Assembly: GCF_014201875.1 (NCBI RefSeq)
Contig: NZ_JACHFL010000011.1
Location: forward strand, 1-64,000
Direction: 5' to 3'
DNA from: Deinococcus humi
GTDB lineage: Bacteria; Deinococcota; Deinococci; Deinococcales; Deinococcaceae
DNA: 64,000 nucleotides
Translations under genes and position numbers: made by a program
The notes under the pieces: generated by a model
The model's database searches: none
What the model saw: the letters and a program-made list of their open reading frames with translations, nothing else
What the model was told of the DNA's origin: nothing
In this document: in pieces, positions 34,764-44,302 of the stretch
Position numbering within the stretch: the first letter of the stretch is position 1
Layout of the letters: each line of letters opens with the position of its first letter

Positions 34764-35607
34764 GGGTTCTGGCAACTTAACAGCGGTAGGCTGATCATCC
34801 GTGACTGACCGCAAGCCTTACCGACACCGGTTTCCGCTCAGCATCATCGGGCACGCCCTCTGGCTCTACCACCGATTTCCTCTCAGTGAGCGAGACGTCC
34901 AAGAATTGCTGCATCAGCGTGGCATCATCGTCAGCCATCGTCGTGAACGGACGCCCATGAGGACGCCACTCCTCCACGAAACCCTTCGCCAGTGGAACAT
35001 CAAGTTCGCGCCGCTTCTCACCCAAGAGTTGCGTCACCGAGAGGGGACGCCGGGATTCTCGGTGGTTCCTGGACGAGGTGTTCGTCGAAATCAGTGGCAG
35101 GAAACATTGGCTGTGGCGGGCAGTCAATGAATCCGGTGCCGTACTGGACGTTCTCCTGCAAGCTCGTCAGGATGCGTACGCGGCGCAGAGCTTTCTTGAA
35201 CAGTTGTTGATCACATATGACGTCCCAGACGTCATTCACATCGACAAGCTGTGGAGTGACAGGGCAGCCATTCGAGCGCTTCCGGTGCTCCACGCTGTGG
35301 AGCACTTCCAAGTCATTTCATCTGCACGCTGCAACAATCTGATTGAACAGTCCCACCGCCCGACCCGGAAACAGGAGCGAAATGGGCTGGGCTTCAAGAA
35401 ACCACGACAGACACAAGAATTTCTGGCCCTGGATGCCCGCGTTTCGAATCTTCACCAGCACACCCGAACCACTGTCACCGCGCGCAATCGAAGATTGAAT
35501 CAGTCGAAAGCCCACCTGGCTTGGCGACACGCCGTTGATATGGCGGTCTGAACTTCAGACCGCCGCTAGTGAGATGTGGCCTGCTCGCACTTAAGTTGCC
35601 AGAACCC
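34764..35607 (+). mobile_element. IS6-family insertion sequence, copy 2, both ends present
   Basis: Perfect 17-bp terminal inverted repeats, GGGTTCTGGCAACTTAA at 34764-34780 and its reverse complement at 35591-35607, bound an 844-bp element. No 8-bp target duplication is visible (TCTTGACA on the left, ACATGACG on the right), which fits recombination after insertion or replicative rearrangement. Confidence 0.85.
34801..35551 (+). pseudogene. IS6-family DDE transposase, frame-disrupted
   Basis: The first frame (GTG 34801 to about 35055) holds the helix-turn-helix end (RFPLSERDVQELLHQRGIIV) and carries a 13-codon insertion, RRERTPMRTPLLH, absent from copy 3. The second frame holds WFLDEVFVEISG (first Asp), VPDVIHIDKLW (second Asp) and the terminal catalytic region with NLIEQSHRPTRKQER (Asn-x-x-Glu). 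A +1 frame change after ELRHREG joins them. If frameshifting is programmed the element could still be active; otherwise it is dead. Confidence 0.75.
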
Positions 35608-35611
35608 ACAT

Positions 35612-35896
35612 GACGTTCGGTTAAATTGACACAACCGCTCCAGCACCTTCTCTCCATGGCGGTGCCCACATCGTCACCGCCGCCCTGCTGTCGGTCCTGG
35701 TTGCTGCAACCCTGCTGATCCGCCGAGCGCCGCGGGGCGATGAAATCCAGTCCCGCCCGCGAAATGCGCTTCACTCCAAAGGAACGCTTGTTGGGCTGGC
35801 TGTGACAATCGCGGCGGCCTCCCACTGTCTTCAGCATGCTCAGGGCCAGTTTCCGGGAGGGCTCGGCAAGGTCAGCACAGGGGCCGATCGCCGGTC
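35612..35896 (+). pseudogene. Fragment of a membrane protein
   Basis: A plus-strand frame with a hydrophobic segment (HIVTAALLSVLVAATLLIRR) followed by a polar tail continues past the IS right end. It looks like the last transmembrane helix of a transporter, cut off by the insertion. No start or family can be given. Confidence 0.25.
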
Positions 35897-36577
35897 TCAG
35901 GGCAGTGCATGCGCCCGTCGATAGAGCTTCAGCGGCCGGCCGGTGGGCTGGTAGTGAACATCAACGACCGCAAAGGACAGGACCACCAGATACTCGAGGT
36001 AGCGCCACGCCGTGATGCGGCTCACGCCCAGGTGCTGACCTGCCGCTTCGGCGCTCCAGGCCTCTGCGCTCGCCTCCAGCAGGTGCTGCACCTTGGTCAG
36101 GGTGGCGGCGTCGATCCCCTTGGGCAGATGGGTGACCGGATCGTGGCGCAGCAGGCGGTCCACTCCAGACTGGGTGAGGTGCGCCGCGCTGGACACGGCG
36201 CGGCGCTGGATGTGTCGTTGGAAGGCCGCCTGAAGACGCTGGCGGTCGAATGGCTTGATCAAGAAATCGAGGACGCCGCTGCGAACCGCCGTCTGGACGG
36301 TCGGCAGATCATTGGCGGCCGTCACCATGATGACGTCCGGACTGGTCGGCGTGCGCGGGAGCTGGCTGGCCCAGGTCAGACCATTGCCGTCCGGCAGGTA
36401 GATGTCCACCATCAGGAGATCAACCTGCCGCTGCCGCAGGTCCCGCTCGGCCTGGGCCAGCGTGCCCACCGCGCTGACCACCTGAAAGCCGGGGGTATCC
36501 TCCACCAGCGTCCGGTGGATGGTCCGCACCAGTTCGTCGTCCTCGATGATCACAACGCGGCTCAAGAAGACGGTCAC
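35897..36577 (-). CDS. Response regulator, CitB/DcuR family
   Basis: A 226-residue regulator. The receiver domain has the acidic pair in VVIIEDDELVR, phosphoacceptor Asp in LLMVDIYLPDG, and the switch Thr and Lys (VMVTAAND, FLIKPFDRQ). The C-terminal part (AGQHLGVSRITAWRYLEYLV) is the helix-turn-helix seen in CitB/DcuR regulators. It overlaps the kinase gene by four bases. The divergent ABC transporter is the likely target, with the inverted repeat at 39660-39686 a candidate site. Confidence 0.85.
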   Translation of the reverse strand: MTVFLSRVVIIEDDELVRTIHRTLVEDTPGFQVVSAVGTLAQAERDLRQRQVDLLMVDIYLPDGNGLTWASQLPRTPTSPDVIMVTAANDLPTVQTAVRSGVLDFLIKPFDRQRLQAAFQRHIQRRAVSSAAHLTQSGVDRLLRHDPVTHLPKGIDAATLTKVQHLLEASAEAWSAEAAGQHLGVSRITAWRYLEYLVVLSFAVVDVHYQPTGRPLKLYRRAHALP

Positions 36578-38205
36578 GCTTCACCCCGCGCTGCCGGGAT
36601 GCTGACGATGAACACACTCTCGCCCGGGGTTCTGAGGTAATCCAGCTGGCCACCCAGGCCCAGCAGGTGCTGACGGATCAACGCCAGACCCTGCCCGCGT
36701 CCCCTCCCCTTGGTGGTAAACCCCGGCCGTTGCCAGTGCTGTACATCCATGCCTGGGCCGCTGTCCCGGACCTCGAGCTGAAGGCCCTCGGCGTCCTCGC
36801 CGAGCATGACCGTGATGCGGCGCTCGGGCTGGCCCTGCAACGCGTCGAAGGCATTTTCAGCCAGGTTGCCAGCAGCCAGCAGGACGGCGTCAATCACGGG
36901 TTCCGGCCAGTGGTCGGCCAGCGCCGACGCCGCATCGACGTGCAGGTCAATCCCCAGTTCACGGGCGCGGGCGATCTTCCCGGCCAGCAGCGCGGCCAGC
37001 CGGGGCGGCGCGATCCCGGCCACGCTGTCGCTGACCTGCTGCGCCTGCCCGGCCTCACGCTGGATGACCTGCAGAGCCAGTTCGGGGCGGCCGATCTGCA
37101 TCAGCCCCGCGATGGTGTGCAAGCGGTTGGTGAACTCGTGGGTCTGCGAGCGCAGCAACTCGACGTACTGGCGGGTCTGGGTCAGCTCCTCGGCCAGCCG
37201 CACCGCCTCGGCCCGTTCGCGGAACAGGATCAGCCGCTGATCGCCTGGGAGGGGTGAGCAAGTCAGCAAGACCGGCTGCCGCCGCCACACACTGGGCCGC
37301 TCCTGAAACGACGGCGTGCCCGCACTGCCCAGCAGGGCATGCAACTCGGGCCACAACTGCGGCAGGGGCGGGAGCTCCGTGACCTGTCCGGCCTGCAGGT
37401 AGGCCAGGGCGCGCGGATTAGCGAGCAGCACGCGCTCGCCTTCCAGCACCAGCACGCCGTCGTGCAGACCCGTCAGGACCGCGTGATGCTGGGAGACCAG
37501 TCCCGAAATCTGATCGGGTTCCAGATCGAACAGGTCACGGCGCAACCGGCCACTCAGGTACAGGCTGCTCAGCAGTGCGAACAGCAGGCCGAAGCCGTAC
37601 CACGGCAGCAGGCCCCACATTACCCGCGCGATGCCGGCCTGCACGGTGGGCAGCAGAAAGCCGGTGGACACCAGACCGATCACCCGGCCCCCCGCGTCCC
37701 GGATCTCCGCCTTTCCCCAGATGAAATCGCGGAACTGCTGCACACCCACCTCAACCGGATCACCGTCGGCCAGCACATCGTCCAGCCCGCCCACCTGGCT
37801 GATGCGCTGTGACAGCGCTGGCGGAAAGGGATGGGCGTAGCGCATGCCCAGCCGTCCGCCCACCACCAAGAAATCCGCGCCGATCTCCGCCTGGATCTGC
37901 CGCAACAGGGGATCAATGCGCAGCGGCACGTCCGGGCGGGTGAAGTAGGTTCTGACCGTGGGCGTCCTGGCGATGGTGCGCGAGAGCATCAGCGCGCGGT
38001 CGCCGAACTCCTGACGCGTGTGCGAGGTCAGCGAGGCGTATTGCACCACCGCCAGAATCAGCATCAGCAAGGTAAAGACCGCCACCTGACTCAAGAAAAA
38101 GCGCTGCCACATCCGCAGCCTGCGCCAGCGCGCCGGCGGTACGGACAGCCGGGCCAGGCGGGCCGCGTCAGACGGGGGCAACAGGGCCGGACTAGAGCCG
38201 CGCAT
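36574..38205 (-). CDS. Sensor histidine kinase, CitA/DcuS family
   Basis: A 543-residue membrane kinase. A transmembrane helix (FFLSQVAVFTLLMLILAVVQ) precedes a periplasmic PDC/PAS sensor with a second membrane helix near residue 210, then a cytoplasmic PAS and a Spo0B-type dimerisation helix with the phospho-His in LRSQTHEFTNRLHTIAG, and an ATPase domain (LAENAFDALQG, DSGPGMD, GRGQGLALI). The start at ATG 38205 lies inside the end of the solute-binding protein gene (14-base overlap), showing translational coupling. It probably senses ligand through that binding protein. Confidence 0.85.
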   Translation of the reverse strand: MRGSSPALLPPSDAARLARLSVPPARWRRLRMWQRFFLSQVAVFTLLMLILAVVQYASLTSHTRQEFGDRALMLSRTIARTPTVRTYFTRPDVPLRIDPLLRQIQAEIGADFLVVGGRLGMRYAHPFPPALSQRISQVGGLDDVLADGDPVEVGVQQFRDFIWGKAEIRDAGGRVIGLVSTGFLLPTVQAGIARVMWGLLPWYGFGLLFALLSSLYLSGRLRRDLFDLEPDQISGLVSQHHAVLTGLHDGVLVLEGERVLLANPRALAYLQAGQVTELPPLPQLWPELHALLGSAGTPSFQERPSVWRRQPVLLTCSPLPGDQRLILFRERAEAVRLAEELTQTRQYVELLRSQTHEFTNRLHTIAGLMQIGRPELALQVIQREAGQAQQVSDSVAGIAPPRLAALLAGKIARARELGIDLHVDAASALADHWPEPVIDAVLLAAGNLAENAFDALQGQPERRITVMLGEDAEGLQLEVRDSGPGMDVQHWQRPGFTTKGRGRGQGLALIRQHLLGLGGQLDYLRTPGESVFIVSIPAARGEA

Positions 38206-39580
38206 TGTAGGCCCGAATGATCTGATCGGCCCTGGCCTTGGCCGCCCGCAGCGCCTCGGCCGCGTCCGCGCCGACCAGCACCCGCTCGATGGCCGCATGA
38301 AGCACCGCCCTCACCTCATAGAAGCTGCCGAACAGCGCACCTGCCGTGGCCGCCGTGGGGCGCGTCCGTCGCAGCTGCTCGACGGCCACAGTATGCGCCT
38401 CGCCCGCCCTAAGCCAGCCCTGCTCCCGCAACTGCTCCACGCTGCTCTGCCTCAGCGGATCGTAGCCGCTGAGGCGGTGCCAGGATGCCAGATTCGCCGT
38501 GCTGGTCAGGTACAGGGCGAAAGCTCGGGCCGCCGCCGCCGTTTCGGGCGCGACCTCACGCGGAATCCACAGGCTGCTGCCACCGACCACCACGCCCTGC
38601 CTCGGGCTGCCTACGGGCACCGGCATCTGGCCCACCTGCACCGTGAATCCACGCGTCGCACTGCCGCCCAGCACCTGCCCGATGCGCGAGGACGAGGTCA
38701 TCAGAAAGGCCACCTGACCCGACAGGAACAGCTGAGTGACGCCCGCGTTATCCTCGCGCTTGCCGGTGTTGACGTAGAAGCCCGAGCGGTTCATCTGCCC
38801 CAGCCAGCGCAGGGGCCGCTCTACCGCCGCACCGGTCAGAAAGGCCTGGGTGGCGCGGCGCTGACGTCCGTTGCCGCCGTCCACCCAGAGAGCACCCTGC
38901 TGCGCGGCCCACTGCTCGAAATACCACGCGTCCACCGGGAAGGTCAGGCAGTCGACCTGTTTCGCCGCCCGTTTCAGGGTGGCGCAGGTGTGCATCAACC
39001 CCTCGAGCGTGTCGGGCAAACGGGTCGCCGTGATTCCGGCCTGGCGCAGCAGCGACGTGTTGGCATACAGCACAGGGGAGGAGGTGTTAAACGGCAGCCC
39101 ATACAGCTGTCCGCCCACCCGGTAGTAGTTCAGCACCGAGGGCAGCATGTCCTGCAACTGCCGCCCCGCCGCTGCTGGCAGGGGGCGGAACAGCATGCTG
39201 TCGACCGCCAGTTGGGTGCCCGCCTCCGAGATCTGCACTAGCGCGGGGGACTGGCCGGTGCGCGCGGCCGTCGCCAGCGCCTGAAAAGTCTGCGGGTAAT
39301 TGGCATGGGCCACGGGCCGGACCTGAATCCTGGGATGCAGGCGGCCAAATTCGGCGGCCCGGTCCAGCATCCACTGGCGGCGCGGGGCGTCGGGAAAGAC
39401 GTGCCAGAAATCGACCCGGATAGGCGACGGCTCAGGGGGCCGAACCGGATTGGGCTCAAATGCCGCCGGCGCTCCTGGACCCGCCAGAACCGCTCCCACC
39501 AGCGTCCATCCTCCCAGTCCCAGCCAGGCGACCAACAGGACGCGCCGCTTGACGTGCCTGACGCCTTTGCTGACGTCCAT
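38192..39580 (-). CDS. Solute-binding protein working as co-sensor
   Basis: A 462-residue family-1-type extracellular solute-binding protein with an N-terminal membrane anchor or signal (RRVLLVAWLGLGGWTLVGAV). Typical motifs are VDFWHVFPDAPRRQWMLDRA, SPALVQISEAGTQLAVDS and YGLPFNTSSPVLYANTSLLR. ATG 39580 is chosen because AGAGG lies seven bases before it; the open frame extends to 39667 but runs into the regulatory palindrome. As it is coupled to the kinase and regulator rather than to a permease, it most likely presents ligand to the kinase. Confidence 0.75.
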   Translation of the reverse strand: MDVSKGVRHVKRRVLLVAWLGLGGWTLVGAVLAGPGAPAAFEPNPVRPPEPSPIRVDFWHVFPDAPRRQWMLDRAAEFGRLHPRIQVRPVAHANYPQTFQALATAARTGQSPALVQISEAGTQLAVDSMLFRPLPAAAGRQLQDMLPSVLNYYRVGGQLYGLPFNTSSPVLYANTSLLRQAGITATRLPDTLEGLMHTCATLKRAAKQVDCLTFPVDAWYFEQWAAQQGALWVDGGNGRQRRATQAFLTGAAVERPLRWLGQMNRSGFYVNTGKREDNAGVTQLFLSGQVAFLMTSSSRIGQVLGGSATRGFTVQVGQMPVPVGSPRQGVVVGGSSLWIPREVAPETAAAARAFALYLTSTANLASWHRLSGYDPLRQSSVEQLREQGWLRAGEAHTVAVEQLRRTRPTAATAGALFGSFYEVRAVLHAAIERVLVGADAAEALRAAKARADQIIRAYNARL

Positions 39581-39659
39581 CGGTTCGCCTCTGGCCATGA
39601 TGGGTGCATTGTAGGGGCCACTCCCCCGCCCCACGCGACTGTGGTGCTTCGCCGCGCGT

Positions 39660-39686
39660 GAACTCAATGCACCAAAGCTTGAGTTC
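39660..39686. promoter_or_regulatory. Inverted repeat between transporter and two-component genes
   Basis: GAACTCAA (39660-39667) and TTGAGTTC (39679-39686) are perfect reverse complements 11 bases apart, i.e. about two turns centre to centre. It lies in the divergent promoter region between the sensor operon (minus) and the ABC transporter operon (plus). A binding site for the DcuR-like regulator is the simplest reading. Confidence 0.6.
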
Positions 39687-39814
39687 GCTGCTCATGTTCT
39701 GCACACTCGGCGTTGAACCACATTCTGTCCTTCCGGTCTGTCCTGCCCTGTTGCAGCGTCGGCCCGGTGTTTTTCCCCCTTTCTCTGGTTCTGCCCCTGT
39801 TCAAAGGAGACTCC

Positions 39815-40834
39815 ATGCGACGTATGAAACAGATCCTGACCCTGACCCTTTTCGCCACGGCGGCCACCGCCGGCGCACAGGGCAACCTGACCTTCGTGTG
39901 CGGTGCCCAGGCTGACTGGTGCCAGGTCGTGGCCAACGCCTACAAGAAGGAAACCGGCGGTGAGGCCAAGTTCCTGCGCCTGTCGGCCGGCGAGTCGCTG
40001 GCCCGCCTGCGCGCCGAGAAGGCCAACCCCAGTTTCGATGTGCTGTTCGGCGGCACCGGCGACGTCCACGAGGCAGGCACCAAGGAAAAGCTGCTGACCT
40101 TCTACAAACCCAAGGCCTGGAATGAGCTGTACCCGTCCCTGCGCAAGCAGGTCAAGGACGCCTACGTTCCGCTGTACACCGGGGCCCTGGGCTTCGCGGT
40201 CAATGACACGGTGCTCAAGAAACGCAACCTGCCCGCCCCCACCGACTGGCCTGATCTGGGTGACCCCAAGTACAAGGGGCTGGTGGCCATGCCCAACCCC
40301 AACACCTCCGGCACCGCCTACACCATGATCACCACCCTGATCCAGATCTACGGTGAAGATCAGGCGTTTGCCCTCTTGAAGAAGATTCACAACAACGTGC
40401 CGCGCAACGGCTATACCCGCCCCGGCTCCGGCGCGGCGTTCCTGGCCGCGCGCGGCGAGGTGGCCGTGGGCGTGACCTTCCTGCACGACGCGGTTGCCCA
40501 GAACGTGCGCGGCTTCCCGGTGCGCGCGGTGGCCCCCAAGGCGGGCACGGGCACCGAGATCGGCGGGGTCAGCCTGGTTACGGACGGCCCCAACGCGGCG
40601 GCGGGCAAACAGTTCATCGACTTCGTGCTCAAGCCTGAGACGCAGAAACTGGCTGCGACGGTGGAATCCTTCCAGATCCAGTCCAATGCCAAGACCCCAG
40701 TGGCCGCCGCCTCGCCCAACCTGGACAAGATCAAGCTGATCGACTACGACTTCGGCAAGTGGGGCGAGAGCGCCACCCGCGCCCGCATCATCTCGCGCTG
40801 GACCAAGGAGGTCTTTCCATTACCACGGCGGTAA
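39815..40834 (+). CDS. ABC transporter substrate-binding protein, FbpA/AfuA class
   Basis: A 339-residue secreted binding protein. The signal peptide is MKQILTLTLFATAATAGAQG; the mature part begins NLTFVCGAQADWCQVVANAY and ends FGKWGESATRARIISRWTKE, as in the class that binds ferric iron, phosphoglycerate or aminoethylphosphonate. AAAGGAG lies six bases before ATG 39815; the frame to 39713 is leader sequence. It overlaps the permease gene. The ligand cannot be told from sequence; iron is the usual annotation, but the CitA-like sensor would also suit an organic acid or phosphonate. Confidence 0.75.
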   Translation: MRRMKQILTLTLFATAATAGAQGNLTFVCGAQADWCQVVANAYKKETGGEAKFLRLSAGESLARLRAEKANPSFDVLFGGTGDVHEAGTKEKLLTFYKPKAWNELYPSLRKQVKDAYVPLYTGALGFAVNDTVLKKRNLPAPTDWPDLGDPKYKGLVAMPNPNTSGTAYTMITTLIQIYGEDQAFALLKKIHNNVPRNGYTRPGSGAAFLAARGEVAVGVTFLHDAVAQNVRGFPVRAVAPKAGTGTEIGGVSLVTDGPNAAAGKQFIDFVLKPETQKLAATVESFQIQSNAKTPVAAASPNLDKIKLIDYDFGKWGESATRARIISRWTKEVFPLPRR

Positions 40835-43179
40835 ATCCTCCCGTCTCGGCCAGGAACCGGGGCGGCGTTCAGGTGGCGTTGCTGCTGTGGCCGCTGCTGG
40901 GACTGCTCGCCTTTGCTTTCCTGCCATGGGCGCGTGAAGGCCGGGCCTTTCTGGCCGGCGGCCCCAGCGGCCTGGGGCTACTGGGCACCCTGCCGGTGCT
41001 GTGGGCGCCGCTGCTGGCCCTGGTCGCCACCCTGGGCCTGAGCTTCGTGGGCCGCGCCGCCCGCGCCCTGCCCACACTGATCGCTGCGCTGGCCGGATTT
41101 CTGGTCACCGCCTTTTTCATCGTCTTCAGGAACGAGCCCGCCGATCTGGGGGCGCTGATCACCGCGCTGGCCCTGCTGTCGGTCACAGGCATGGCCCTGT
41201 CAGACACGGGGATCATCAAAGCCGACCGTTTCATCGCCAGTTCCACGCTGTGGGTGGGCCTCTTTCTCATCCTGTTCGTGATGTTCCCGCTATTCAGGGT
41301 GCTGCGCAGTGCCTTCGGCGAGACGGGCTTCTCGCTGGAAGCCTTCCGCAGCGTGCTGAGTTCACCGGCATTCTTCGTGCTGGAGAATGAGACCACCGCC
41401 CGCAGTGAAACGACGCTGGCAGTGATGGCCACCGTTGCTGGTGCGGTGGCCGGGCTGGGGGCGTCCCTGTGGCGACGGCTTCCGGTCTGGGCCACCGTGC
41501 GCAACACCGTGCTGGCGGCGCTGGGGGTGGGGATCGTCGCCGCGCTGTATTTCGGCTTCGGTGCGCTGCGCAACAGCGTGCTGCTGGCTGTGAGCGTGGC
41601 GACGGCGGCCACCGCATTGGCCCTCGCTTTCGCGCTGCTGGGCACGCGCAGCCGCGCGCCGTTCGGCCCCTACCTGTTCGTGCCGCTGGCGTTGGCCGGG
41701 TACGCGATTGGATCGCTGGCCGCCAGCACCCCACAAACGGCTGGGCTGGGGCTGCTGTTCAAGGGCGTGGGCGTGCTGGCTGGAGTGGGGATGGCATGGT
41801 GGCTGACCCGCCAGCGCATCACGGCCGGTCGTCTGCTGGGCGTCTTCTCACTGCTGCCGATCATCACGCCGCCGTTTGTCATCGGCTTCGCGCTGATCTT
41901 TTTGCTGGGTCGCCAGGGGCTGATCACCAAGGACATCCTCGGACTGGACACCGACGCGTTGCTGGGGCCGCTGGGCGTGGGCATCGCGCAGACGCTGGCC
42001 TACACCCCCATTGCCTATCTGGTGCTGGTGGGCGTGGTGCAGAGCCTGAACGGCACGCTGGAAGAGGCCGCCGTCACCCTGGGCGCGGGCCGCTGGCATG
42101 TCCTGAAGACCGTGATCTGGCCGCTGGTGCGCCCTGGCCTCGCCAACGCCTTCCTGCTGACCATCATCGAGAGCCTGGCCGACTTCGGCAACCCGTTCGT
42201 GATGGGCGGCTCGTTCCTGTCCACCGAGGTCTATTTCGCGGTGGAATTCAGCCCCGCCGAGGCGTCGGTGTACGGCACGGTGCTGCTGGCCCTGAGTGTC
42301 TCGGCGTTCTTGGCACAGCAGGCGTGGCTGGGGCGCACCAGCTTCACCACCATCACCGGCAAGCCTGCGCAGGGCACGGTGACGCCGCTGCCTCCTGTGC
42401 TGGAGCGCATCTTGCTGCTGGTTTTCATGGTCTGGGTGCTGTTCGTGGGCGCAGTGTACGGCAGCATGTTCTTCGGGGCCCTGGTCAAGCTGTGGGGGTT
42501 TGACAACACCTTCACTTTCGAACACATCCGCAACCTGTCGGTGGGCTCGCTGGGCGTCTTCTTCAACACCCTGAAGATCGCCGCCCTCAGCAGCGTGCCG
42601 GTGCTGATCCTGAGCGTGGTGATCGCCTACCTCATCACGCGGCAGAAGTTCTTCGGGCGCGGCTTTATTGAGCTCGGCTCGCTGCTGTCCTTTGCGGTGC
42701 CCGGGACGGTCATCGGCATCGGGTACATCCTGGCGCTCAATAGCGGCTTCGCGTACATGACCGGCACCATGTTGATCCTGATCGTCGCCTTTATCTTCCG
42801 CAACATGCCGGTGGGCATCCGGTCGGCCGTCGCCAACCTGCGCCAGATCGACCCGGCGCTGGAAGAGGCGAGCACGACGCTACGTGCGGGCAGCCTGACC
42901 ACGTTGTGGCGGGTGGTGATGCCACTGATTCGCCCCGCCTTGATCTCGGCGCTGATCTTTGCCTTCGTGCGCGCCATGACCGCCATCTCGCAGATCATCT
43001 TCCTGATCTCGCCAGACCACAAGGTGGTGACCAGCGAAGTGCTGAGCATGGTGGAGCGTGGACAGCTGGGCGACGCAGCGGCGCTGTCGGCCCTGCTGGT
43101 GTTCACGCTGGCCGTGGTCATCGCCCTGATGACCTGGGCCGTGGGCCGCATGGGATCGCAGGCGAAGGTGAGTGTATGA
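40819..43179 (+). CDS. ABC transporter permease with two fused membrane domains, FbpB class; ATT start
   Basis: A 786-residue membrane protein with about 16 hydrophobic segments and two binding-protein-dependent permease domains. The EAA loops read EEAAVTLGAGRWHVLKTVIW and EEASTTLRAGSLTTLWRVVM. The frame has no ATG, GTG or TTG near the expected start. AAGGAGG (40805-40811) is followed after seven bases by ATT ACC ACG, so ATT 40819 is the probable start, inside the last 16 bases of the binding-protein gene. A rare ATT codon plus overlap suggests low, coupled translation. An ATG at 40759 is in frame but deep inside the previous gene. Confidence 0.75.
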   Translation: MTTAVNPPVSARNRGGVQVALLLWPLLGLLAFAFLPWAREGRAFLAGGPSGLGLLGTLPVLWAPLLALVATLGLSFVGRAARALPTLIAALAGFLVTAFFIVFRNEPADLGALITALALLSVTGMALSDTGIIKADRFIASSTLWVGLFLILFVMFPLFRVLRSAFGETGFSLEAFRSVLSSPAFFVLENETTARSETTLAVMATVAGAVAGLGASLWRRLPVWATVRNTVLAALGVGIVAALYFGFGALRNSVLLAVSVATAATALALAFALLGTRSRAPFGPYLFVPLALAGYAIGSLAASTPQTAGLGLLFKGVGVLAGVGMAWWLTRQRITAGRLLGVFSLLPIITPPFVIGFALIFLLGRQGLITKDILGLDTDALLGPLGVGIAQTLAYTPIAYLVLVGVVQSLNGTLEEAAVTLGAGRWHVLKTVIWPLVRPGLANAFLLTIIESLADFGNPFVMGGSFLSTEVYFAVEFSPAEASVYGTVLLALSVSAFLAQQAWLGRTSFTTITGKPAQGTVTPLPPVLERILLLVFMVWVLFVGAVYGSMFFGALVKLWGFDNTFTFEHIRNLSVGSLGVFFNTLKIAALSSVPVLILSVVIAYLITRQKFFGRGFIELGSLLSFAVPGTVIGIGYILALNSGFAYMTGTMLILIVAFIFRNMPVGIRSAVANLRQIDPALEEASTTLRAGSLTTLWRVVMPLIRPALISALIFAFVRAMTAISQIIFLISPDHKVVTSEVLSMVERGQLGDAAALSALLVFTLAVVIALMTWAVGRMGSQAKVSV

Positions 43180-43201
43180 ACCGCATTCCTGAGAGGACCC
43201 C

Positions 43202-44266
43202 ATGACTGCCACCCAAGTCCGCCCCCCCGCCTCCGTCCCCAACCCCCATGCGGCCCCGGTCAAACTGGAAGGCGTCACCAAGCGCTTCGGCAAGACCACG
43301 GCTGTTCAGAGTGCCAACCTGACCGTGGAACCTGGCACGCTGGTCACGCTGCTGGGGCCCTCGGGCTGCGGCAAGACCACCATCTTGCGGATGATCGCGG
43401 GGCTGGAAACCATCACCGAGGGCAAACTATCGATCGACCACGAGGACGTGACCCAGCTCTCGGCGGCGCAGCGCGATGTGACGATGGTTTTCCAAAGTTA
43501 CGCCTTGTTTCCGCACCTGAGCGTGCTGGAGAACGTCGCCTACGGCCTGCGGGTGGCCCGCCGCCCCGACGCTGCGCAGGCCGCCGAGGACGCCCTGAAA
43601 CTGGTGGGCCTGGGGGGCTACGGCAGCCGCGCGCCCTCGCAGCTGTCCGGCGGCCAGCAACAGCGTGTTGCCCTGGCCCGGGCGCTGGTGATGAAACCCA
43701 AGGTGCTGCTCTTCGACGAGCCGCTGTCCAACCTGGACGCCAAACTGCGCCGTCAGATGCGCAACGAGATTCGCGCCATCCAGCAGCAACTGGGGATCAC
43801 GGCTGTGTACGTGACCCACGATCAGGCCGAGGCGCTGGCGATCTCGGACGTGGTGGTGGTCATGAGCGCGGGGAGGATCGAGCAGATCGGCACCCCTGAA
43901 GACCTGTACCGCCGCCCCGCCAACGCGTTTGTTGCGGACTTTATCGGCGAGGCCAACCTGCTGCAGGGCACCTACGATGGCCAGAAGCTCGGCTTTGGCA
44001 ACGTCTTTCTGCCCTACACGCAACCCGGCGCCCCTACGGGGAACGTGCGCGTGCTGGTGCGGCCCGAGTCGATCTCGTTCAGCGAGACCGGGCTGGCCGG
44101 GCGCATTACCTCCGGCGCGTACCTGGGGGCCATGACCGAGTACACCATTGAAACGTCCGCCGGCGCGGTCCTGATCGCCCCACCCTCTGAATCTACCATT
44201 TTGCCCAACGGCAGCGACATCCACCTGGATTTCCGCAGCAACGGCCTGTACATCCTGCCCGCCTGA
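43202..44266 (+). CDS. ABC transporter ATP-binding protein, FbpC/PotA class
   Basis: A 354-residue ATPase that powers the permease. Walker A is LLGPSGCGKTT (residues 50-60), the signature LSGGQQQRVALARAL, Walker B VLLFDEPLSNLDAKL and switch His in YVTHDQAEALA. A C-terminal TOBE-like regulatory domain (NVRVLVRPESISF) completes it. It follows the permease by 22 bases with GAGAGGA as ribosome site. Confidence 0.9.
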   Translation: MTATQVRPPASVPNPHAAPVKLEGVTKRFGKTTAVQSANLTVEPGTLVTLLGPSGCGKTTILRMIAGLETITEGKLSIDHEDVTQLSAAQRDVTMVFQSYALFPHLSVLENVAYGLRVARRPDAAQAAEDALKLVGLGGYGSRAPSQLSGGQQQRVALARALVMKPKVLLFDEPLSNLDAKLRRQMRNEIRAIQQQLGITAVYVTHDQAEALAISDVVVVMSAGRIEQIGTPEDLYRRPANAFVADFIGEANLLQGTYDGQKLGFGNVFLPYTQPGAPTGNVRVLVRPESISFSETGLAGRITSGAYLGAMTEYTIETSAGAVLIAPPSESTILPNGSDIHLDFRSNGLYILPA

Positions 44267-44302
44267 AGTCCACATTCCGCCCCCTGTCCAAAGGAGTTCC
44301 AT

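Noticed and set aside
34754..35617. 8-bp target duplication around IS6 copy 2
   Set aside because: The flanks TCTTGACA and ACATGACG do not match.
39692..40486. Long minus-strand frame antisense to the ABC binding protein, and similar long frames at 36667-37257, 38297-39241, 43427-44311 and 58422-59696
   Set aside because: All lie opposite clear genes with recognised domains and are typical shadows of GC-rich codon bias.
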